Source: MGBC163016 sp964469815
Lineage (GTDB): Bacteria > Actinomycetota > Coriobacteriia > Coriobacteriales > Eggerthellaceae
Assembly (NCBI GenBank): GCA_964469815.1
Contig: CAYXZC010000002.1
Coordinates: 1 to 64,000 of the forward strand
Direction of reading: 5' to 3'
DNA length: 64,000 bases
The notes below the pieces were generated by a model. The model did no database searches. It saw nothing but the letters and a program-made list of their open reading frames with translations, and had not been told where the DNA came from. Of the stretch, positions 26,567 to 36,105 are shown piece by piece. Numbering within the stretch: position 1 is the stretch's first letter; every line of letters begins with the position of its first letter. Made by a program: the position numbers and the translations under genes.

Positions 26567-28003
26567 TCACTCTGCTTGGCTCAGCTCTTCGAACTTCTTC
26601 TTCATCGTAGGGTTGCCCCTTGTCAGCTTCTTAACGGTCAAAGCCTCCGCTTTATCGTTAGCAAGCCGTAGATTACGCTCTGATCCCAATAGGTTTTCCT
26701 TTGTCTTATTGAGATGATCTATGGTCTTGTCTATCTCTTCTATTGCCTTTTGGAATCTGTCGCTTGCCAGTTTATAATTGCGACCGAATTTCTCCTTGAA
26801 CTCTTCAAGCGAATCCTCGAAATTCGTCACATCGATGTTCTGTTGGCGCACCAAAGCGAGCTCGTTCTTGTACTGTGCAGAACTATAGGCAGCATTCCTC
26901 AACAATGTGATCATCGGGATGAAGAACTGCGGGCGTATGACATACATCTTGTCGTATAGGTATGAAACATCGACGATGCCTTGATTGTATAGCTCGCTCT
27001 CAGGCTCGAGCATGCTGACCAATACAGCATACTCGCATTTCTTCTTCTTCCTATCCTGATCGAGCTTCTTCAGATGATCTTCGTTCTTCTTGGTATGGAT
27101 CGAATCCGGGGATTCCGTTTTCATCTCGAACATTATGGAGATCAACTCAGCCCCGTCTTCGGTAGATTCACGATAGATGTAATCCCCCTTCGTGCCATCG
27201 ATGACCTCGTTGTCCTTACCGAACTCCGCATTGCGAAAAGCAGTGGCTCTAAGCTGGTTGAAAGCGACTTCGCAATGCTGCTCCAAGCTTTCTCCCAGAA
27301 GCTTCACTGTCAATTTCGATTTCATATCCTTGATGTTTTGGATCTCGTTCTCGCGAACAGCGATTATCTCGTCTTTAGCTTTGACTATCTGAGCCACATC
27401 CTCTTGATGCTTGGATTCGAGCTTGATCGTCTCAGCAGCATGCTCAGCCTTCAGTCTTTCCATCTCCGATTCATGCTCGCGCTCGATGCGCTTCATCTCA
27501 GCTTCATCTTGCTTCACCCGCATCGAAAGTTCGTCGTTTCTGCGCTCCAAGTCGAATATGAAATCCTTTGAGGCATCCTTGGCCTGCGCGATCGCAAGCT
27601 CTTTTTCAGACTCGAATCGCTCTGATGCCAAAGCTAGCTTATTCTCAAGCTCAGTGACCTTCTTCTCGTATTCACTGGATGAAAGGAGCCTTTGCCTTCT
27701 CTCCTCCTCCAAGGCGTTCGCCGATTCAGCCTGCATCTGTTGTATCTTTGCTTCATATTCCGATGCAGTGAGCTTCTTCTCGGTTTCCACCCCATCCTTA
27801 GCTGCGCGAAGCGCTTCCTCCAGCTGTGCTATACGTTGATCGCGCTCGGCAAAGGAAAGCTCCTTCTCCGCTTCCAACAAAGATGTCTTTTCCTTCAGAG
27901 CTTTGTCGAACTCATCGTTTCTCACCTGGGCTACGATGTTCGAATAGTCGCTGGCATCCACTTGGAAGACTTTTTGACAGTTGGGGCATTTGATCTCGTT
28001 CAT
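26567..28003 (-). CDS. DUF2130 coiled-coil protein
   Basis: A 478-residue protein with a short N-terminal zinc-finger-like motif (CPNCQKVF, residues 5-12), a long charged coiled coil (about residues 30-220) and a globular C-terminal DUF2130 domain that includes GTKGDYIYRES, TESPDSIHTKKNEDHLKKLD and KKKCEYAVLVSMLEPES. The domain has a restriction-endonuclease-like flavour (D...E/K residues), but its function is not established. It is monocistronic and divergent from the antitoxin-like gene. Confidence 0.85.
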   Translation of the reverse strand: MNEIKCPNCQKVFQVDASDYSNIVAQVRNDEFDKALKEKTSLLEAEKELSFAERDQRIAQLEEALRAAKDGVETEKKLTASEYEAKIQQMQAESANALEEERRQRLLSSSEYEKKVTELENKLALASERFESEKELAIAQAKDASKDFIFDLERRNDELSMRVKQDEAEMKRIEREHESEMERLKAEHAAETIKLESKHQEDVAQIVKAKDEIIAVRENEIQNIKDMKSKLTVKLLGESLEQHCEVAFNQLRATAFRNAEFGKDNEVIDGTKGDYIYRESTEDGAELISIMFEMKTESPDSIHTKKNEDHLKKLDQDRKKKKCEYAVLVSMLEPESELYNQGIVDVSYLYDKMYVIRPQFFIPMITLLRNAAYSSAQYKNELALVRQQNIDVTNFEDSLEEFKEKFGRNYKLASDRFQKAIEEIDKTIDHLNKTKENLLGSERNLRLANDKAEALTVKKLTRGNPTMKKKFEELSQAE

Positions 28004-28144
28004 ATCCTACATACATCCATTTCCGATAGCGTTTTACCCTATCATATCAATATTCCCCTAGATTTTATGTAATCACTATTGCACATGCGGTATAAAATAT
28101 ACTAAAACCACTATGGATAGAATACCCCGTACAAGGAGAGCATA

Positions 28145-28357
28145 ATGGCAAAGAACATACAGCTGACTGCAACAGTCGATGAGGATGTGAAGAACGAATC
28201 AGCTGCCATCCTTCAAGAGATCGGACTGTCCATGTCTTCGGCAATAGAGATATTCCTACGTCAGCTCATCAGACATCGAGGCATTCCATTCGAACTTACG
28301 CTCGGCGATCCGACCCCGACAAAACCCCAGATCGACCATGAGGTCATCAATCTTTGA
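28145..28357 (+). CDS. RelB/DinJ-type antitoxin, no toxin partner
   Basis: A 70-residue ribbon-helix-helix protein: IQLTATVDEDVKNESAAILQ followed by EIGLSMSSAIEIFLRQLI and the characteristic GIPFEL segment. RelB/DinJ proteins neutralise RelE/YafQ toxins and repress their own operon. The ATG has AAGGAG upstream. Only 32 bases follow before a strong terminator, so no toxin gene is co-transcribed; the downstream gene is convergent. It may be an orphan or act as a stand-alone DNA-binding protein. Confidence 0.85.
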   Translation: MAKNIQLTATVDEDVKNESAAILQEIGLSMSSAIEIFLRQLIRHRGIPFELTLGDPTPTKPQIDHEVINL

Positions 28358-28389
28358 TAAAGTCCTCTGCGATATTCGTCCTTTATCTC

Positions 28390-28420
28390 AGGATCGCGAT
28401 CAAAGTTCGCGATCCTTTTT
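28390..28420 (+). terminator. Intrinsic terminator after the RelB-like gene
   Basis: A 10-bp perfect stem AGGATCGCGA/TCGCGATCCT with a 7-base loop is followed by TTTTTC. It is a strong plus-strand terminator 32 bases after the antitoxin stop. Confidence 0.9.
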
Positions 28421-28435
28421 CATAAAGAACGAGGC

Positions 28436-31400
28436 TCATCGATAATAACCCGATCTTACCACCTTTCCTGTGCGTAGATCCACCTTGAATATCAACTGCC
28501 CAACGGCCTTCCTTGTGAACGAAGCGACCTTCAACGATCCTTCCGACATCGGCTTGGCATCTTCGTCCAATTCGATGCGTTTATCCCCAGATACCAGCAC
28601 TTTATGATCTTGAGCCGATGAAAGATCGAACTGCGTCATGGAGAGTGGATCGTCCACTTGATCCCAAAGCGGTTCGATCAAGCTTTCGGCTGCGCCTTTT
28701 GCGAAATCCTTGTGGCTTTTAACCTTCGTCACATCCCAGTCGCTCAGATCCGCATTAAGAGCTTCACATGATACGAATGCTTCATCCATCTCTGTTATGG
28801 AGGAAGTATCCCAATCATCTATCGCGACAATGCTTTGCAGCGACCTGCAGTTATAGAACAGGCTATTGAGGCTCATAAGACCCGATGTGTTCCAATCACT
28901 CGTATCGATGGTTTTAAGCGATCTGCACTCTAGGAACATCTGGCCAAGGCTTGTCATGGTGGCTTTAACGAAGCTTGCCGGTAGATCAAGGTTCACGAGA
29001 TTCGTGCATTGATAGAACGCGTTTTCATTCTCAGCAAGAGAAGTGGTGCTCCATCCTGAAAGATCAAGGCTAGTAAGCCCTGTGCACCCCCAGAAGATCC
29101 AGCTCATGTTCTTCACAGCAGAGGTATCCCAGCCTGTGATCGATGTCTGGAAGTTAGATGGCACACCGGCAAATGCCGTGCTCATGTTCTGCACGTTAGA
29201 TGTGTTCCATGTTGCAAGGCCTCTCAGATCGGATAGGCTAGTGCAGCCATATAGAGCACATCCGATGTCATTTGCATTCGACACATCGAATATCGACATG
29301 TCAAGCGTTGTGATCTTGTTCATCTCATAGAACCAACTGTTGAGCGACAGCGGCCTTATGGGATCGTCTGATGGAACCTTATTTACGACCTCGATTATGT
29401 TTTGACGCACATTCTTCCATGGAACATTGCTGTTAAGAGGCGACCCTCCCAGGGTATTGTAAGAATGCATCTCAAGGTCACGCGATATCGTTTCCAATTC
29501 AAGACCGTCAACAGAGCTATCAGCAAAGCCGCGTCCGAATACTAGTTTGCGTGCATTGGAGAGCGTATCCTTGTAAACCGCTGCATAAGGAGACCTTCCG
29601 TAGCCAACGATGAAGGTAATAGGCTCTGTTGTCGTTTGATATCGCTCGTTGATGAGTGCTTTTGCTTCTGCCGGGGTATATTTCGTTCGATCAGCTTCTG
29701 TATACCAGTTGCCGTCATAGCCCGCCTCTTCATCCACAACGGACATGAAGAAACCCCCTGAGAAAGAAACGCTCGGCGATATCGTCACCCGCTTGAGTTT
29801 GTAACACGGATTCATCAACCGTGGTGCGTTGCTGTAGATGCACCCTGACATATCGATCTCCTCAAGCGATGTGCAATTCGTGAGCATATCTTGAGGATTA
29901 TTGCCGGCAGAAGAGAAGTCCCAGCCCGAAATGTTGAGCTTCTTCATCGCTATGCATGAATTGAATGGAGCGAAGTTACCTGTTCCGTTGCCGATATAGA
30001 TCATCTTCGATGTATCCCAAGAAGACAGATCCATCTCTTCAACAGACCTGCAACTGGCGAATGTACACATCATGTTCGTTACATCAGATGTATCCAGCTT
30101 GGACAGATCGAACGCGCTGCATTCATAGAAGTTCATGAACCAACCGTTGATATCCACAGCCTTGACCGTGTCCGTCATCCATACCGACTTGAAGTTGCTA
30201 GTACCGAACGCATTGCTCCACGGGGTGTTGCTTATGTTCAGGTTCGACCAAGGATAATACTCGAATCCCAAGGCAATGCCTTTTAATACCTTGTTCTGAT
30301 ATCGGTTCTTCAACGCCTCAAGGTTCCCACGACCGAACTCGAGCGTCAGATCGCTTGAATACTGATCCTTGAACACAGCAGCGTAAGCATCTTCTACAGG
30401 GTAGCGCGTCCAACGCGTAGGCTCTGCCTTCGTGTTGCGCTCAGCATTGATGCGATTCACGGTATCTACAGGTGAATACGGCCTTCCCTCTCCGTTCTCA
30501 TACCAGCATCTGGCTGCGATATAGCCTTCTCTGCAATCGGTATCTCTTTCCAGTTCATAATCAGAGACCGTTGAGAAATAGAAGCTTGGTGGCAGGATCA
30601 TCTCTTCCAAATAGGGAGAACGAAACATCACGCTCGTTACGCTCGAATCCATCCAGCTATCTATCTTCCAAGATGAAATGTTGATGCTCTTTGCCTTGCA
30701 CCCATTGAAGAGCGATTGCATGTTGCTCACATTCTTCGTATCGAGCGTGAACAGCTTCAGATCCACAGATCCACATCCCTCGAACATCCGGTATAGGTTC
30801 TGAGCGTTTCCCATGTCGAATGAGGAAACATCGAGGCTTGGAAGCGTCTCGCATCTATAGAACATATAGGAGAGATCGCTCACGGCTGCAGTATCGAGCT
30901 TCTCAAGGCCTTCGATATCCTCAAGCGCTCTAAGGTTCACGAACCATGATCCAAGGCTCTTAGGATGGATGGTCGCATTGAACTCAATATGCTTGATAGA
31001 TGCATTAGCGTTTCTCGTATCCCCCCACCAAGCAGGCCTGAATCCGTCTGCTTCCAGCTCTCGATATGCTGCTTGAAGCGACTGCTCGCCATGAGTCTCA
31101 TCGACCATCGCTCCACGGGCGAATACGAGCGTATCCCCATAAAGAGCCGCATACGCGTCACCATCTGTCCAGTTCTTCTCAACATACCAATGGCTATCAG
31201 TACCACCATCCTTGAAGCGGGATGAAAGTGCATCCTGAAGCATGGTGGCATCATGCCCTGTGCCTTGCCTGTCCTCATACCAGCGACCGCCTGTGACCAC
31301 ATCGTTCAAGCCATCCTTGCCATTGGGTATGATGACCGCATCGAACGAGAAGTCATTCGGAACCACGATCTCGCGCAAGTCGCCGCACTCGTAGAACGTT

Positions 31401-33991
31401 CCCCCAAAATAGTATGCCGAACTGACATTGCCACGTACCTTTGAAGCATTGCCTGCAAGATGAGGAAAGCTGATCTTCTGCAATGACCAGCATCCTGCGA
31501 ATGTGTCACCAAAATTGAAAGATCGGCCAGCTGTTTGCGTTAGGCTCCAGCCGCTCAGATCCAACTCTGTTATGGCACGGCAATAGCCGAACATATGCGT
31601 GAACGCATCCTCACCGAGCACATCTGAGAACGTCCAGCCCTTGACGTTCATTTCCTTGAGTGCCATGCATTCCCGAAACATATATGTGAAGGTCGAGCAT
31701 CTATCGAAGCTCCATGATGGGATATCCATCACTTCGATGACCCTGTTGCTATAGAACATGTGATCAGCGCTCGCGCATTCGCCCATATTGATCTTTTCGA
31801 GGCCGGCATAGGACTTGTTGACAATGGCACTGGAGAACCACCACCCGCAGTTCTTCGGTGATAGATCGGTATCTATGGATACGCGTGTGATGTATTGGTT
31901 CACGTTATACCAAGGGTTACCCGTCTGCGATCCGCCGCATCTATCCTCGATCTCGCGATAGACGTTCGAGAGTGTAGCTCCCTCGTAGGTTTCAGGAATG
32001 GTAGCGCCACGACCGAATACGAAAGGCTTATCGCCTGTTGAGGCATTCACGTAATATGCTGCATATGCATCCTCATCCGTGAACGTCTTATAACTGTAGA
32101 ACGTGGTCTTTGCCGGAGAATCCTGACTATTGTAAAGCTCTTGCATGCGGCGAGCGACATCAGACCCATCAAGGGCTAAGCCTTGTCCTTCCTCATACCA
32201 ATAGTTCGAATTCACATATCCGTTCCTATTGGAATTCAATGCAGACAAGATATTGGTATTGCCAGTGCAGAATGTTGAAGGAACTACGAGCTGCTCAAGG
32301 TTCGGACAGTAAGTGAAGTTCCACCAATTCCTATTGCTTGAATCGGCAGTGGTCTCGGTGATCGTGATCCCCGATAGATCTAGCACTTTCAGGTTGGTGC
32401 AACCCGTGACGAAAGTTCTGCTTACATTGTTCGATCCCCCGAAGAACCCATCTGTCGTTATGACCCCCCAGTTGGATGTATCTATAGCCTCAAGCTTCGT
32501 ACAACTGTCGAACGTTCCTATGAGCGGCCCCCCGTTATATCCGCTTGTTGCACCGAGTTTAGGTAGCCTCCATCTCGAAACATCAAGCGCTTCGAGCTTT
32601 GTACATCCATTAAATGCATAAGCTAACGTAGTAACGTTTTCGGTATTCCATGAAGATACATCCAAGCGTTTCAGGATCTGGCATTGGGCGAATGCCTCTT
32701 GCATATTGGATACATTTGAAACGTTCCAATACGATACATCCATCTCAGCCAATGATCTGCAATACTGAAATGCACTTTGCATGCTCGTACATTCAGACAG
32801 ATCGATAGAGGACAGATCAACGCTTCTTAGATTGGTGTTGTAAAAGAACCAGCCTCTTATGCTCGGTGTCTTGATAGGTTTCTTGGCTACAGACTCGACA
32901 GCCGTCAGGTTCGTTGGCCACGGGCTTGTTCCGTATAGATTCGAATTGTTGGGATTGAAATCTCCAGAGCCTGTTTCAATACCGTGATAGGTAGCACTAA
33001 GAGCTGATCCATTATGAATGCCCGTCGGTGTTCCTCGACCGAAGACGAGAACCGTTCCATAGAGAGCGGCATAACCTGGACCATAAGCACGGATAGTTAT
33101 CGAACCTTTGCCGGTTCCTTTTCTTTCATTCACATAGATAGCTGCATCACTGGGAGTCTTAGCCCCATCAACGCCATCAATGTACCAATTCCCATCAGCA
33201 TCCAAGACGATGGATGGCTCAGGTGATAAGAACGATGCCCCCGTATCTGTTCCGCTGAATGCAAAGCTCGAAGGGATGGTGATCTCTTCCAGAGATGAGC
33301 ACCCCTCGAAGATCCTAGAGGTATCAAGATCCGTATCGCTTGTGGTTATCCCTTCAAGGTTCAAAGACTTCAGCGAACTGCACCCTTCGAACATCCCATT
33401 GAGATCCTTTAGATCAGTCGCCGATACCTCCGACATATCGATGCTCTCAAGAGATGAGCAGTCCCTGAACATTGCTTGGGCGCTTGAGACGCTCGACATA
33501 TCCAGATTCTCGATGGATACGATCTCTTTGAGCTTAGATGCCCCATCGAACCAGAATCCGGTATCCTTCGGCTCTATCTTATCCTTGAAAATGACCGCTT
33601 CAATGCTTCCAATATGATCCTTCCAAGGCACCGTTTGCAAAGATGATCCATCAGCCAGATCATAGAACACCTCTACCACATCGGGATCATCGGACGATAT
33701 CGCTCCCTTTCCGAATACCAGAACAGGCGATGGAGCATCCTTGGTCTTGATCACAGCAGCATATACCGGTTCTTCCACCTGACCCAATGACATCTCATTG
33801 ACCACAAGATCCTCATCCACAAGCCAGGCTAAAGCTGTGTTGGCGCTTAGCAATAAGACCAATATCATAAGAGCGATGGCGATGGCTTTGTTGAGCCAAA
33901 GGAACCTGCGCTTTTCCATCGCTGAACGATAAGGCGCACAACGGGCAAGAGTACTGTGCGGATCTTCTTGGGAGCTATTCCTTCCTTTCAT
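28436..33991 (-). CDS. Giant BspA-like (DUF285) leucine-rich-repeat surface protein
   Basis: An 1851-residue surface protein. The ATG at 33991 has GGAGG six bases upstream and overlaps the previous gene by 17 bases. A basic stretch and hydrophobic segment (about residues 33-53) end in NTALAWLVDEDLVVNEMSLG, which resembles a SipW-cognate signal (A-Y-x-T/D-D-x-x-x-x-N-x-x-x-x-G). Six modules follow, beginning near residues 79, 307, 639, 944, 1202 and 1469. Each has an opening YAA(L/V)Y...(V)FGRG segment, several DUF285 repeats of the type LDLSxWxTSxVxxMxxMFxxC, and a closing WYxD/E...NER element. BspA-like proteins bind host or bacterial surfaces. There is no LPXTG, GW or C-terminal membrane anchor. 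Adhesion is inferred. Confidence 0.88.
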   Translation of the reverse strand: MKGRNSSQEDPHSTLARCAPYRSAMEKRRFLWLNKAIAIALMILVLLLSANTALAWLVDEDLVVNEMSLGQVEEPVYAAVIKTKDAPSPVLVFGKGAISSDDPDVVEVFYDLADGSSLQTVPWKDHIGSIEAVIFKDKIEPKDTGFWFDGASKLKEIVSIENLDMSSVSSAQAMFRDCSSLESIDMSEVSATDLKDLNGMFEGCSSLKSLNLEGITTSDTDLDTSRIFEGCSSLEEITIPSSFAFSGTDTGASFLSPEPSIVLDADGNWYIDGVDGAKTPSDAAIYVNERKGTGKGSITIRAYGPGYAALYGTVLVFGRGTPTGIHNGSALSATYHGIETGSGDFNPNNSNLYGTSPWPTNLTAVESVAKKPIKTPSIRGWFFYNTNLRSVDLSSIDLSECTSMQSAFQYCRSLAEMDVSYWNVSNVSNMQEAFAQCQILKRLDVSSWNTENVTTLAYAFNGCTKLEALDVSRWRLPKLGATSGYNGGPLIGTFDSCTKLEAIDTSNWGVITTDGFFGGSNNVSRTFVTGCTNLKVLDLSGITITETTADSSNRNWWNFTYCPNLEQLVVPSTFCTGNTNILSALNSNRNGYVNSNYWYEEGQGLALDGSDVARRMQELYNSQDSPAKTTFYSYKTFTDEDAYAAYYVNASTGDKPFVFGRGATIPETYEGATLSNVYREIEDRCGGSQTGNPWYNVNQYITRVSIDTDLSPKNCGWWFSSAIVNKSYAGLEKINMGECASADHMFYSNRVIEVMDIPSWSFDRCSTFTYMFRECMALKEMNVKGWTFSDVLGEDAFTHMFGYCRAITELDLSGWSLTQTAGRSFNFGDTFAGCWSLQKISFPHLAGNASKVRGNVSSAYYFGGTFYECGDLREIVVPNDFSFDAVIIPNGKDGLNDVVTGGRWYEDRQGTGHDATMLQDALSSRFKDGGTDSHWYVEKNWTDGDAYAALYGDTLVFARGAMVDETHGEQSLQAAYRELEADGFRPAWWGDTRNANASIKHIEFNATIHPKSLGSWFVNLRALEDIEGLEKLDTAAVSDLSYMFYRCETLPSLDVSSFDMGNAQNLYRMFEGCGSVDLKLFTLDTKNVSNMQSLFNGCKAKSINISSWKIDSWMDSSVTSVMFRSPYLEEMILPPSFYFSTVSDYELERDTDCREGYIAARCWYENGEGRPYSPVDTVNRINAERNTKAEPTRWTRYPVEDAYAAVFKDQYSSDLTLEFGRGNLEALKNRYQNKVLKGIALGFEYYPWSNLNISNTPWSNAFGTSNFKSVWMTDTVKAVDINGWFMNFYECSAFDLSKLDTSDVTNMMCTFASCRSVEEMDLSSWDTSKMIYIGNGTGNFAPFNSCIAMKKLNISGWDFSSAGNNPQDMLTNCTSLEEIDMSGCIYSNAPRLMNPCYKLKRVTISPSVSFSGGFFMSVVDEEAGYDGNWYTEADRTKYTPAEAKALINERYQTTTEPITFIVGYGRSPYAAVYKDTLSNARKLVFGRGFADSSVDGLELETISRDLEMHSYNTLGGSPLNSNVPWKNVRQNIIEVVNKVPSDDPIRPLSLNSWFYEMNKITTLDMSIFDVSNANDIGCALYGCTSLSDLRGLATWNTSNVQNMSTAFAGVPSNFQTSITGWDTSAVKNMSWIFWGCTGLTSLDLSGWSTTSLAENENAFYQCTNLVNLDLPASFVKATMTSLGQMFLECRSLKTIDTSDWNTSGLMSLNSLFYNCRSLQSIVAIDDWDTSSITEMDEAFVSCEALNADLSDWDVTKVKSHKDFAKGAAESLIEPLWDQVDDPLSMTQFDLSSAQDHKVLVSGDKRIELDEDAKPMSEGSLKVASFTRKAVGQLIFKVDLRTGKVVRSGYYR

Positions 33992-34802
33992 CTGAAACCT
34001 CCATAGCAGCCGCATGGTCTCGTGAAACGTAGACGCCTTTCGGGATCGTCATCTCTTTCGGTCTTTGCCTCGTACGCCTGTAAGCCAGCATTCCAAACAA
34101 CGCAGCAAAGCATTCGATACTGGCGAGCGAAAGAAGAACAAGATCCGAATCATCGAAAGTCCGTGCAAGACTGCTCAGCGATCGAATGCTTCTCGATACG
34201 CCTGGTACTCTCCCATCGCCGCCGATGTTGCCGGAAGATACATCAGTGCAGACATCATCGGGAACGATGTTCTTCCACGGATCATCGCTTTCCCAATCTG
34301 GAACGATCGCTCTTGCATCCACAGCTTCTGCTGTGGTCGTAACCGAAAGATGGAGGGATGTCGAAGCCCTTGGCAACAACGGAATATCATCCTTCACCAT
34401 CATCTCAGACGTGAACCCAGCAGAATCGCCATTTGCGAGCGGTTGCTTCAAATACCACCATCCATCTTCCTTTCTGATCCATCCCTCTTCTATAGGATCG
34501 TCGTATTCGAAAATGGATGCCCCATCAGCGTCGTCGATCTTCATATTGAGCCTCACATAGCATTCACCTTTGAGCGAGCTCACAGTGAATGAGCGATCTA
34601 TGGCTTGTCCGATATGGATCTCTTCCGGTGGTTCAGAGGTTTCATCCAAACGGATCGAAACATCGTTTCTGCCTTCAAGGGCTGAAGCCTCATCCACTAT
34701 GAGGATCCCCATCAGAATGATCGCGATAAAAGAGCAGGCCAATATCGAATTCAGCATCGAAAGCGCTCTTGTTATGTCGGTAGTAACTTTCCTCAAGACC
34801 AT
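33975..34802 (-). CDS. Membrane-anchored TasA-like ectodomain protein
   Basis: A 275-residue protein with an N-terminal hydrophobic segment (about residues 16-37), an extracellular domain and a C-terminal membrane span (about residues 216-238, LLSLASIECFAALFGMLAY) followed by a basic tail. The ectodomain resembles TasA/camelysin-type beta sandwiches: a conserved order of RSFTVSSLKGECYVRLNM, GWIRKEDGWWYLKQPLANGD and LHLSVTTTAEAVDA, where family members usually read GWV...DG(F/Y)YYY..PL and ..AEAVQA. The ATG at 34802 is chosen because AAGG lies seven bases upstream. It is between calY-like and LRR genes and could anchor or nucleate the fibre; this role is inference. Confidence 0.65.
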   Translation of the reverse strand: MVLRKVTTDITRALSMLNSILACSFIAIILMGILIVDEASALEGRNDVSIRLDETSEPPEEIHIGQAIDRSFTVSSLKGECYVRLNMKIDDADGASIFEYDDPIEEGWIRKEDGWWYLKQPLANGDSAGFTSEMMVKDDIPLLPRASTSLHLSVTTTAEAVDARAIVPDWESDDPWKNIVPDDVCTDVSSGNIGGDGRVPGVSRSIRSLSSLARTFDDSDLVLLSLASIECFAALFGMLAYRRTRQRPKEMTIPKGVYVSRDHAAAMEVSDERKE

Positions 34803-34876
34803 CCGTCTACCTTGATCATGCATGGACAGGCGCTTTCATGCCCATCCATGCGATTGTTGATACAGAATCATTCATG

Positions 34877-34911
34877 GCACTGGCGATCGTATCGACCTTA
34901 TCGACCAGTGC
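34877..34911 (-). other. Intercistronic stem-loop after the TasA-like gene
   Basis: GCACTGG pairs with CCAGTGC and an inner CGAT/ATCG extends the stem. It lies 15 bases after the TasA-like stop and has no T-run on the minus strand. It may be an attenuator or RNA-stabilising stem that lets the fibre subunit be made in excess over the downstream proteins. Confidence 0.4.
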
Positions 34912-34925
34912 TCCTATCTCATAGA

Positions 34926-35579
34926 TCAATCTGTAGAAGCCGCAACGCTTTGAGATAGATAAGCCTCATATGCATCCGATGCTGAATCGAATCCATGCGA
35001 TTGGATAGCATAGGCAGCAACATCGATGTTCACATCATCTAAACCGGGATCTTCGGTGAAATTCGCGACCTTCACTGAGTCGAATAGAGCATTCGTTGTA
35101 GCACTGCCTGCTAAGACATCCGAATAGACGTATGTGTATATCTTGAAACCATCTTTAACGATCGGCTGACCGTAAAGCGTCCATCCTTCGCCCAGATCGT
35201 AACCATAAAGATCAAGATCCACCACATTTTGGATCTTATTATCAGCGTCAAGCACTTTACCGCTCATAACGGGAACCTTCACAGTAGCGGCGATATAAGC
35301 ATCTACGGTTCCATCGTTTCTCACCTTTGGATCCTTGGATACCACTTGGGTCGGAACAAGCCCTTTTGCTGTATCCGCATCGAAATTGGCCTCCTCCAAG
35401 CTGATAGCCAGATTCGTATCCAAAGTGAATTGATTTTGAATGGTATCGGTATCTGTCAGGTATGCAATGGATCCTCCGATAGCAAGTGCTGCCACAAGCG
35501 ATGCGCCAGCGATCCCTGCAGCGAACATCTTGTTCGATGATCTCCCATCTTCACTTTTAGCAATAACGTTTGATGCCAT
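34926..35579 (-). CDS. TasA/CalY-like SipW-dependent fibre subunit
   Basis: A 217-residue exported protein of the TasA/camelysin group. The signal region AAGIAGASLVAALAIGGSIAY is followed by LTDTDTIQNQFTLDTNLAISL, the classic SipW-cognate pattern in which cleavage precedes the TDT-NxFT motif. The mature part contains the VRNDGTVDAYIAATVKVP segment typical of the fold and GWTLYGQPI. Such proteins form amyloid-like or pilus-like fibres in Bacillus. The ATG overlaps the sipW-like gene by 23 bases, a strong sign of joint function. Confidence 0.85.
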   Translation of the reverse strand: MASNVIAKSEDGRSSNKMFAAGIAGASLVAALAIGGSIAYLTDTDTIQNQFTLDTNLAISLEEANFDADTAKGLVPTQVVSKDPKVRNDGTVDAYIAATVKVPVMSGKVLDADNKIQNVVDLDLYGYDLGEGWTLYGQPIVKDGFKIYTYVYSDVLAGSATTNALFDSVKVANFTEDPGLDDVNIDVAAYAIQSHGFDSASDAYEAYLSQSVAASTD

Positions 35580-36105
35580 AAGTATTCATTCTCCTTGATC
35601 GAATATCCTTCGTTTCTTGTTCGATGACGAAGCGATGAGCAGCAAACGTTGCGATCAAGACGATCACATAGGACAAAAAGATATAAGCTCGAAGATCGGT
35701 TACGAGGTATGCGACGAACCCTAAATAGGGTATGCTGAACACTACGCGCCCGATGATGCTCGAATAAGGAATAGGTGTGGCGTCTATTTCTTTATTGCTG
35801 TCGCCTTTTGTGCGTATCGTCCGAGATTCGACATCGTTGCTGACGATCCTGTGAGTGCAGACATCTGCACTGGCTCCGTCGATCTTGAATGCGATGACCT
35901 CACCGGGCGCAATGCTCTTCGCATCGACATCTCTTTCCACATACACCAACGATCCGGTCTTTATGACTGGCTCCATCGACCCTGACTCTATGACATAAGT
36001 CGATAGACCGAATAAGCCCCCACCGAAAACAATGGCAAGATACACTGCAGGAATGAGGATCTCTATTACGAAGAGCACCCCGAGAAGCCTTCTGATGCAG
36101 ATCAA
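35557..36105 (-). CDS. SipW-type signal peptidase I
   Basis: A 182-residue ER-type signal peptidase. It has an N-terminal membrane segment, the catalytic serine in YVIESGSMEPVIKTGSLV, a histidine in CTHRIVS where prokaryotic-type enzymes carry the catalytic lysine, TKGDSNKEIDATPIP, and two C-terminal membrane spans. SipW-type enzymes process TasA-like proteins only. The best in-frame start is a TTG at 36105 with GGAG seven bases upstream; it overlaps the stop codon of a 12-codon leader (TTGA). No upstream ATG is in frame without an intervening stop. Confidence 0.92.
   Translation of the reverse strand: MICIRRLLGVLFVIEILIPAVYLAIVFGGGLFGLSTYVIESGSMEPVIKTGSLVYVERDVDAKSIAPGEVIAFKIDGASADVCTHRIVSNDVESRTIRTKGDSNKEIDATPIPYSSIIGRVVFSIPYLGFVAYLVTDLRAYIFLSYVIVLIATFAAHRFVIEQETKDIRSRRMNTYGIKRYC

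Noticed and set aside
28436..33991. Sortase (LPXTG) anchoring of the LRR protein
   Set aside because: The C-terminus ends in ordinary charged sequence without LPXTG, hydrophobic span or basic tail.
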